Below, piece after piece: positions 1-3,659 of a DNA stretch of 5,855 nt. The DNA comes from an uncultured Bacilli bacterium (GTDB lineage: Bacteria; Bacillota_I; Bacilli_A; RF39; UBA660), in the NCBI GenBank assembly GCA_948750805.1, contig CAPZYV010000057.1, positions 1 to 5,855 on the forward strand, given 5' to 3'. A program made the translations under genes and the position numbers. Position 1 is the first letter of the stretch, and the number at the start of each line of letters is the position of its first letter. The notes under the pieces are model-generated. The model had not been told where the DNA came from. It searched no databases and saw nothing but the letters and a program-made list of their open reading frames with translations.

Positions 1-83
1 TCTTCAGTTAAATAAGGACTATCTTTAGCAATAAAGTAAAGCTCCATATAATGTTTTACGGCACTTTCTAAATCATTTGTCAT
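1..83 (-). CDS. Hypothetical protein, N-terminal fragment (cut by window edge)
   Basis: This is the first 27 codons of a gene that continues past the left edge. It begins MTNDLESAVKHYMELYFIAK and is probably a soluble helical N-terminus. The ATG (83-81) lies one base after the stop codon of the upstream minus-strand gene. A GGAG lies about 8 bases before it, inside the end of that gene, so the two genes are almost certainly co-transcribed and possibly translationally coupled. I do not recognise the family and too little is visible to suggest a function. The start and reading frame are well supported by spacing and by the absence of stops. Confidence 0.65.
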   Translation of the reverse strand, partial: MTNDLESAVKHYMELYFIAKDSPYLTE

Positions 84-84
84 T

Positions 85-420
85 TTAAGCAACTCCATTT
101 CCATTTAATTCAGGTTTAATAAAATTTTCAAAACCATGAGTTTGAATTAAATCAATAAATTTATATAAACCTTTACATTCTTTATTTAATTTAATAATAT
201 TTATAAATTCTTCAGGACTGACAAGCCAAGCATCACCAGGTAAAACTCGTAAATCAAAAGTTAGAGCTTCATTTGCCACTACAACACCATTTTTGGTTAA
301 AGTTATTATATTATCTTGACATTGTAAACCTTTTAGATTAGGATAAAAATCTAAGTTTTGTTTAAAAATAAAATCATTAACATTTATTATTCTACTAGTA
401 TTTATATTTTCACTATTCAT
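85..420 (-). CDS. Hypothetical protein, 111 residues, first gene of a divergent minus-strand unit
   Basis: This is a small protein with no visible signal peptide or membrane segment, so probably cytoplasmic. I do not recognise the family. The N-terminal 20 residues are polar and Asn-rich (MNSENINTSRI...). The middle alternates hydrophobic and polar residues (NIITLTKNGVVVANEAL), suggesting beta-strands. The C-terminal third looks helical (SPEEFINIIKLN, CKGLYKFIDLIQTHGF). The frame could open at an ATG at 453, but I chose the ATG at 420: a perfect AGGAGG sits 7 bases upstream of it, and the 453 start would fall inside the promoter -10/spacer region. The stop is one base from the next minus-strand gene, so they form a two-gene (or longer) operon. 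Being divergent from sufB suggests shared promoter control but does not show a shared function. Confidence 0.75.
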   Translation of the reverse strand: MNSENINTSRIINVNDFIFKQNLDFYPNLKGLQCQDNIITLTKNGVVVANEALTFDLRVLPGDAWLVSPEEFINIIKLNKECKGLYKFIDLIQTHGFENFIKPELNGNGVA

Positions 421-427
421 TTGTAAG

Positions 428-433
428 CCTCCT
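428..433 (-). promoter_or_regulatory. Ribosome binding site fixing the start at 420
   Basis: On the minus strand this reads AGGAGG, followed by 7 bases and then ATG at 420. It is a full anti-Shine-Dalgarno match, and it argues against the upstream in-frame ATG at 453. Confidence 0.85.
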
Positions 434-443
434 AGTCTATATA

Positions 444-472
444 ATTGTACCAAAAAAATTTTAAAAAAACAA
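444..472 (-). promoter_or_regulatory. Promoter of the minus-strand operon
   Basis: On the minus strand there is a -35 TTGTTT (472-467), a 17-base spacer and a -10 TACAAT (449-444). Transcription would begin near 437, giving a leader of roughly 17 bases that carries the AGGAGG site. The -10 differs from TATAAT at one position and the spacing is optimal. The -35 keeps TTG but is otherwise weak. Confidence 0.6.
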
Positions 473-475
473 CTC

Positions 476-504
476 TAAACATATAAAAAATTATGTTGTA
501 TAAT
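476..504 (+). promoter_or_regulatory. Promoter of sufB
   Basis: A perfect -10 TATAAT lies at 499-504, with a moderate -35 TAAACA (476-481, 4 of 6 matches) and a 17-base spacer. The -35 is only 3 bases from the -35 of the divergent minus-strand promoter, so the two promoters stand back to back. Transcription would start near 511, only about 10 bases before the sufB ATG. A 6-base inverted repeat (AACATA at 478-483, TATGTT at 492-497) fills the spacer and could be an operator. Confidence 0.6.
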
Positions 505-514
505 GGGGGTGGGG
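505..514 (+). promoter_or_regulatory. G-rich ribosome binding site of sufB
   Basis: The sequence GGGGGTGGGG lies 6 bases before the ATG at 521. Its GGGGGTG part matches the Shine-Dalgarno extension GGAGGTG with one A-to-G change, which would pair as G-U. It sits downstream of the ATG at 503, so that ATG has no site of its own. If transcription starts near 511, only the second G-run would be in the message. Confidence 0.5.
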
Positions 515-520
515 ATTATT

Positions 521-1816
521 ATGAAAAAAATTGATAAAACATTTGTTATAGATTTAAGTAAAAAGAAAAATGAACCAGATTGGATGAAAGAATTTAGATT
601 AGAATCTTTAAGAGTATTTAATGAATTTCAAAATCCTAATTTTGGACCTAATTTAGATATTGATTTTGAACAAATTACTTATTATAAGGAAAATCAAAAG
701 AAAATGACCGATAATTGGGAAGAAGTAGATAAAAATATTCGAGGAACGTTTTGTGACTTAGGCGTAATAAAGGCAGAACAAGATTATTTGTTTGGAGTTA
801 CAAATCAATATGAAAGTGAAGTAGTTTATCATAATATTAAAGACAAAGAAAGTGGAGTTATTTTTACAAGTACTGATGAAGCTTTAAAAAAATATCCCGA
901 ACTTTTTAAAAAATATTTTAATAATTTGGTAAAGTATACAGAAAATAAATATACGGCATTAAATGGAGCTTTTTGGAGTGGAGGTTCTTTTATATATATT
1001 CCTAAACATGTTAAATTAGATAGACCTCTTCAAAGTTATTTTCGTATAGATACAGAAAATTTAGGACAATTTGAAAGAACGATTATAATAGTTGATGATT
1101 ATGCAGAATTAGAATATATTGAAGGGTGTACAGCAAGAAGTTATTCTTCAACTAGTTTACATGCAGGTGTTGTAGAAATATATGTTGGAAAACATGCCAA
1201 ATGTAAATATTCAACAATTCAAAATTGGAGTAAAGATGTTTATAATTTAGTGACTAAAAGAGCGATAGTAGATGAAAGTGGAGTAATGGAGTGGATTGAT
1301 GGTAATATAGGTTCAGGAATTACAATGAAATATCCAAGCTGTATTTTAAAAGGGGATAATGCGCGAGGGAATTCTATTAGTATTGCTTATGCTAGTGAAA
1401 ATCAAATAATTGATGCTGGAGCAAAAATGATTCATTTAGGAAAAAATACTAGGAGTAATATTATTAGTAAATCTATTGCTTTAAATGGGGGAGAAAGTAA
1501 TTATCGAGGAACTACAAAAATTACAAAAGCAGCAATTAACTCTAAAGCTACAGTAAAATGTGATACGATAATTTTAGATAATAAAAGCCGTAGTCAAGCA
1601 ATTCCTAATAATATTTTAGGAAATAATTCTTCTGTTATTGAACATGAAGCGACTATATCTAAAGTTAATAAAGAACAACTATTTTATTTAATGAGTAGAG
1701 GTTTAAGTGAAAATTTAGCTAAAGAACTCTTAATAATGGGGTTCATTAATGATTTTAAACATGAACTTCCTATGGAATATGCAGTTGAACTTAATAGATT
1801 AATAAAAAATTACTAA
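521..1816 (+). CDS. sufB: Fe-S cluster assembly scaffold protein SufB
   Basis: SufB is the core scaffold of the cytoplasmic SUF system. With SufC ATPase and SufD it receives persulfide sulfur from SufS/SufU (or SufE) and builds Fe-S clusters. The 431 residues align along their length with the family as I remember Bacillus SufB: QYESEVVYHN, WSGGSFIYIPK (152-162), GQFERTIIIVD, EGCTA (201-205), TIQNW, NLVTKR, MEWIDGNIGS, MKYPSCILKG, GAKMIHLGKNT, EHEATISKV and ELPMEYAVE. Cys347 matches E. coli Cys405, the sulfur acceptor; His375-Glu376 match His433-Glu434 near the SufD interface; Cys203 matches Cys254. The N-terminus lacks about 30 residues present in Bacillus SufB, and Arg206 replaces the usual Pro after CTA. 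I chose ATG 521 over the in-frame ATG 503, which overlaps the -10 box. No sufC, D, S or U is nearby, although sufB normally closes that operon in Bacillota. Identification is secure. Confidence 0.97.
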   Translation: MKKIDKTFVIDLSKKKNEPDWMKEFRLESLRVFNEFQNPNFGPNLDIDFEQITYYKENQKKMTDNWEEVDKNIRGTFCDLGVIKAEQDYLFGVTNQYESEVVYHNIKDKESGVIFTSTDEALKKYPELFKKYFNNLVKYTENKYTALNGAFWSGGSFIYIPKHVKLDRPLQSYFRIDTENLGQFERTIIIVDDYAELEYIEGCTARSYSSTSLHAGVVEIYVGKHAKCKYSTIQNWSKDVYNLVTKRAIVDESGVMEWIDGNIGSGITMKYPSCILKGDNARGNSISIAYASENQIIDAGAKMIHLGKNTRSNIISKSIALNGGESNYRGTTKITKAAINSKATVKCDTIILDNKSRSQAIPNNILGNNSSVIEHEATISKVNKEQLFYLMSRGLSENLAKELLIMGFINDFKHELPMEYAVELNRLIKNY

Positions 1817-1824
1817 TTTAGGCG

Positions 1825-1874
1825 AATTTGCTTAGCTAATTTTATTAATTTTGCTAAGTAAATTTTGTGTTTTT
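1825..1874 (+). terminator. Probable intrinsic terminator after sufB
   Basis: Twelve-base arms, AATTTGCTTAGC (1825-1836) and GCTAAGTAAATT (1853-1864), pair with a single G-U wobble around a 16-base AT-rich loop. The T-rich stretch TTGTGTTTTT follows at 1865-1874. It begins 8 bases after the sufB stop. The T-tract is interrupted by two G residues and the loop is large, so termination may be leaky. Confidence 0.6.
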
Positions 1875-1901
1875 AGCTAATGAAATTATAATTTTGGTAT
1901 T

Positions 1902-1930
1902 TTGACATAATAAAAAGTGTTTGTTATATT
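1902..1930 (+). promoter_or_regulatory. Strong sigma-A-type promoter of ssb
   Basis: A perfect -35 TTGACA (1902-1907), a 17-base spacer and a -10 TATATT (1925-1930) make this the best promoter in the window. The start would be near 1937, leaving a leader of about 18 bases with AAGGAGG at 1941-1947, 7 bases before the ATG. Confidence 0.8.
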
Positions 1931-1954
1931 CCTCATAAGAAAGGAGGAATATAA
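1924..1954. promoter_or_regulatory. Perfect 11-base inverted repeat over the ssb -10 box and ribosome binding site
   Basis: TTATATTCCTC (1924-1934) and GAGGAATATAA (1944-1954) are exact reverse complements separated by 9 bases. The left arm covers the whole -10 box. The right arm covers GAGG of the Shine-Dalgarno site and ends on the base before the ATG. As DNA it could be an operator. As RNA, only transcripts started upstream (for example sufB readthrough) contain both arms and could hide the ribosome binding site. Confidence 0.6.
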
Positions 1955-2287
1955 ATGAACAATGTTACTTTAGTAGGAAGATTAACAGCAGAACCAGAAG
2001 TTAAAGAAACGAGTGATGGAATATGTCGAACATCAATTACAGTAGCTATTTCCCGAGACTATAAGAATAGTGATGGTATTTATGAGGCAGATTTTATTAA
2101 ATGCGTTTTGTGGAATGGTATAGCTAGTGCTACACGAGATTATTGTCATAAAGGTGATGTAGTAGGAATAAAAGGAAAATTACAATCTAGAACTTATGAA
2201 ACAGATAATAATGAAAAAAAGTATGTTACAGAAGTTCTTGTTGATAAAGTAACTTTTATATCTTCTACAAAAAAAGAAGTTAATTAA
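1955..2287 (+). CDS. ssb: Single-stranded DNA-binding protein, short tail-less form
   Basis: The product binds single-stranded DNA during replication, repair, recombination or competence, normally as a tetramer. Its 110 residues are almost entirely one OB-fold: MNNVTLVGRLTAEPE at the N-terminus, ADFIKCVLWNGIA around Phe47 and Trp53, KGDVVGIKGKLQSRTYE at 66-82 and VTEVLVDKVTFI at 91-102. These match Bacillota SSB proteins. It stops at TKKEVN with none of the Gly/Gln/Pro-rich linker or acidic DDDIPF-type tip that recruits partner proteins. In that respect it resembles Bacillus SsbB (about 113 residues, competence-linked) and many phage or plasmid SSBs, not the housekeeping SsbA. The gene stands alone, not between rpsF and rpsR as housekeeping ssb often does. 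It has its own strong promoter and AAGGAGG site, and a perfect inverted repeat overlaps both control elements. Confidence 0.93.
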   Translation: MNNVTLVGRLTAEPEVKETSDGICRTSITVAISRDYKNSDGIYEADFIKCVLWNGIASATRDYCHKGDVVGIKGKLQSRTYETDNNEKKYVTEVLVDKVTFISSTKKEVN

Positions 2288-2314
2288 AAAGTAGTATATT
2301 ATTTCAAAAACATT

Positions 2315-2329
2315 TGGTAAGTTTTACCA
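2315..2329. promoter_or_regulatory. Candidate operator upstream of the XRE gene
   Basis: TGGTAA (2315-2320) and TTACCA (2324-2329) are exact reverse complements around a 3-base centre. No T-tract follows, so it is not a terminator. It lies about 12 bases upstream of the candidate -35 of the regulator gene, a normal place for a helix-turn-helix dimer to bind. The role as an operator is inferred. Confidence 0.4.
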
Positions 2330-2341
2330 GAGGTGAAAAAG

Positions 2342-2371
2342 TTACAAATAGACTGAAACAGAAGTTATAAT
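2342..2371 (+). promoter_or_regulatory. Promoter of the XRE regulator gene
   Basis: A perfect -10 TATAAT lies at 2366-2371, with a weak -35 TTACAA (2342-2347) and an 18-base spacer. The distance from the -10 to the ATG is 24 bases, as for ssb. A second inverted repeat, ACTGAA (2352-2357) and TTCAGT (2371-2376), brackets the -10 and could be an autoregulatory operator. With such a poor -35 the promoter may be weak or need activation. Confidence 0.5.
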
Positions 2372-2395
2372 TCAGTTAAGAACGAGGGTGATGGG

Positions 2396-2755
2396 ATGTT
2401 AAACGGAGGCAGGTTAAGAGAGGCCCGTAAACAAAGAGGTTTAACACAGACAGAATTAGGAGAATTAATCGGTGTTGGGAAGTCTGCAATATGCTGTTAT
2501 GAAAAAGAAACAAGAAATCCGACATTAGAAGCTTTATTAGAGTTGATTAATGTTTTTGGTGTCAGTGCGGATTATCTTTTAGGTGCCGATTATTTGGTTG
2601 AAACAACAGATAAAGATAATAAACAATCATATGTTGCAATGACTCGTGAAGAAATTATTTTTATTGAAGAATTAAAAAAGAATAAATTAGTATATGATAT
2701 ATTGTTATATGACCCTAAAAGAGGTGCAGATTTAGTTAAAAAGGAAATTGGTTAA
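2396..2755 (+). CDS. XRE/Cro-C1-family helix-turn-helix transcriptional regulator
   Basis: This 119-residue cytoplasmic DNA-binding protein has an HTH_3 domain at about residues 5-62: GRLREARKQRGLTQTELGELI (helices 1-2), GKSAICCYEKETRNPT (recognition helix 3 and the following turn) and TLEALLELINVFGVSADYLLG (helices 4-5). The Y-E-x-x-x-R-x-P pattern and the ADYLLG ending are typical of phage-repressor-like XRE proteins. After a polar linker (66-80), residues 82-119 form a charged helical tail (REEIIFIEELKKN, DPKRGADLVKKEIG). No peptidase or ligand-binding domain is visible. GAGG ends 8 bases before the ATG. Two inverted repeats upstream suggest autoregulation. The first third (AACGGAGGCAGG, GAGGCCCG) looks richer in G+C than its neighbours, which might reflect transfer or just the arginine-rich helix. 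Its targets are unknown; the membrane-protein genes downstream are one possibility. Confidence 0.9.
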   Translation: MLNGGRLREARKQRGLTQTELGELIGVGKSAICCYEKETRNPTLEALLELINVFGVSADYLLGADYLVETTDKDNKQSYVAMTREEIIFIEELKKNKLVYDILLYDPKRGADLVKKEIG

Positions 2756-2780
2756 AAGAAGTTTTAGCTGATTTTTTTTT
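2747..2780 (+). terminator. Intrinsic terminator of the XRE gene
   Basis: ATTGGTTAAAA (2747-2757) and TTTTAGCTGAT (2762-2772) form an 11-base stem with three G-U wobbles and a GAAG tetraloop. Nine T residues follow at 2772-2780, and preceding A residues could lengthen the stem. The stem includes the stop codon of the regulator gene. It should separate the regulator from the downstream membrane-protein genes. Confidence 0.75.
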
Positions 2781-2783
2781 GCA

Positions 2784-2789
2784 TATAAT
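2784..2789 (+). promoter_or_regulatory. Candidate -10 box for the 2807 gene
   Basis: A perfect TATAAT begins 4 bases after the T-tract of the preceding terminator. No good -35 is visible; TTTTAG at 2762-2767 with 16-base spacing is poor and lies inside the terminator stem. The -10 to ATG distance is 17 bases, almost the same as at sufB. Confidence 0.45.
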
Positions 2790-2795
2790 TTTGGT

Positions 2796-2802
2796 AGGTG
2801 AT
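2796..2802 (+). promoter_or_regulatory. Ribosome binding site fixing the start at 2807
   Basis: AGGTGAT matches the Shine-Dalgarno extension AGGTGAT exactly and ends 4 bases before the ATG at 2807; its AGG is 8 bases away. An in-frame GTG at 2798 lies inside this site, so it cannot be the start. Confidence 0.7.
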
Positions 2803-2806
2803 TATT

Positions 2807-3589
2807 ATGAAAAAATATTATCAATATTTTGGCTTGGCTTTAATTATGGTTTTTAGCTTTTATTATACTGAAAAAATTGCTAGTATTGTTTTGAATAAGA
2901 ATCCTTTAATGCAATCAATAAATGATGAAGCTCATAATTATAATACTAAGTTTGTTAATGCTGAAATTAGTGATGAATATATTATGCCAGGTTTAAATGG
3001 GTTAGAGGTTAATGTTAAAGAATCATTTTATAAAATGCAAGTAGGTGATGTTTTTAATAAATATTATTTAGTCTTTAATCAAGTTAAACCTCAAGTCTCT
3101 ATAGAAGACCATAAAGATAAAATAATTAAAAATGGTAATTATAAGCTTAAGAAAATAAGTTTGGTTTTAGAAACTGATAATGAAGTAGGTGAGTTTTTAA
3201 AAAGTAATAATATTAAAGCTTCTATTTTAACAAGTATAGATTCTTATAAAAAAAATAATTATTTTGAAGTTATTAATAATGAAGTTATAAATTTTAAAGC
3301 TCTAGAAAATACTCTTAATTTAAATAAAGAAAATAAACATATTTGCGTTTTAAATGATAATAATAAAGATATTTGTCTTAAACATAAAAATTATTTAATT
3401 GAGCCTACTTATAAACTTACTAATACAAATTTAATTGATATTAAAAAAAATATTTTAAATGGTAATATTATTTTAATAACAAAAACTGCTAGTTTAAGCG
3501 ATGTAAAAATATTACTTAAAGAAATAAATTATAAAGATTTAGAATCAGTATTTTTGAGTGAAATCATTAGTGAAGAAAATGATAATTAG
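2807..3589 (+). CDS. Membrane-anchored protein, probably with a degenerate polysaccharide deacetylase (NodB)-like domain
   Basis: The product has 260 residues. After MKK, one hydrophobic segment (about 6-20) is an uncleaved anchor or signal, placing the rest outside the membrane. Residues 30-95 hold a pre-domain (IMPGLNGLEVNV, FNKYYLVFNQVKP). Residues 110-250 follow the strand pattern of NodB deacetylases such as PdaB: KKISLVLETDN where VALTFDDG is expected, LKSNNIKASIL like LKKYNIKATFF, GNIILITK like GSIILLHD, and LKEINYKDLESVFLSEII like LKEKGYKFVTLSELL. The metal-binding Asp-Asp and His-x-x-x-His residues are not seen, so it is probably not an active enzyme. Cys180 and Cys190 could form a disulfide. 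I recall similar divergent proteins in uncultured Bacilli but cannot check this. It lies between two other single-anchor proteins. The coding region is certain; the fold assignment is moderate. Confidence 0.75.
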   Translation: MKKYYQYFGLALIMVFSFYYTEKIASIVLNKNPLMQSINDEAHNYNTKFVNAEISDEYIMPGLNGLEVNVKESFYKMQVGDVFNKYYLVFNQVKPQVSIEDHKDKIIKNGNYKLKKISLVLETDNEVGEFLKSNNIKASILTSIDSYKKNNYFEVINNEVINFKALENTLNLNKENKHICVLNDNNKDICLKHKNYLIEPTYKLTNTNLIDIKKNILNGNIILITKTASLSDVKILLKEINYKDLESVFLSEIISEENDN

Positions 3590-3621
3590 ATGATAATAAT
3601 ATTTTATTAATTAGTAAAGTA

Positions 3622-3630
3622 TGTTATAAT
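3622..3630 (+). promoter_or_regulatory. Extended -10 promoter of the 3660 gene
   Basis: TGTTATAAT is a perfect extended -10: TG, one base, then TATAAT at 3625-3630. No clear -35 is present, which extended -10 promoters tolerate. The ATG is 29 bases downstream, with an AAAGGGTGA ribosome binding site at 3644-3652. Confidence 0.55.
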
Positions 3631-3659
3631 TGTTTTCGTAAATAAAGGGTGACTATATT

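Noticed and set aside
421..453. N-terminal extension of the 111-residue minus-strand protein to an ATG at 453
   Set aside because: It would place the start inside the promoter, and the AGGAGG site is positioned for the ATG at 420.
503..520. N-terminal extension of SufB to the ATG at 503
   Set aside because: That ATG overlaps the last bases of the TATAAT box and has no ribosome site; the G-rich site serves the ATG at 521.
2333..2356. Seven-codon leader peptide starting at GTG 2333 (reads MKKLQID)
   Set aside because: The purines before it sit too close to the start for a normal ribosome site, and no attenuator hairpin or codon bias is seen.
2798..2806. GTG start at 2798 for the 260-residue protein
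   Set aside because: The GTG is part of the AGGTGAT ribosome site for the ATG at 2807.
3594..3609. Small hairpin TAATAA/TTATTA after the 260-residue gene
   Set aside because: The stem is only six A-T pairs with no T-tract, as expected by chance in such AT-rich sequence.
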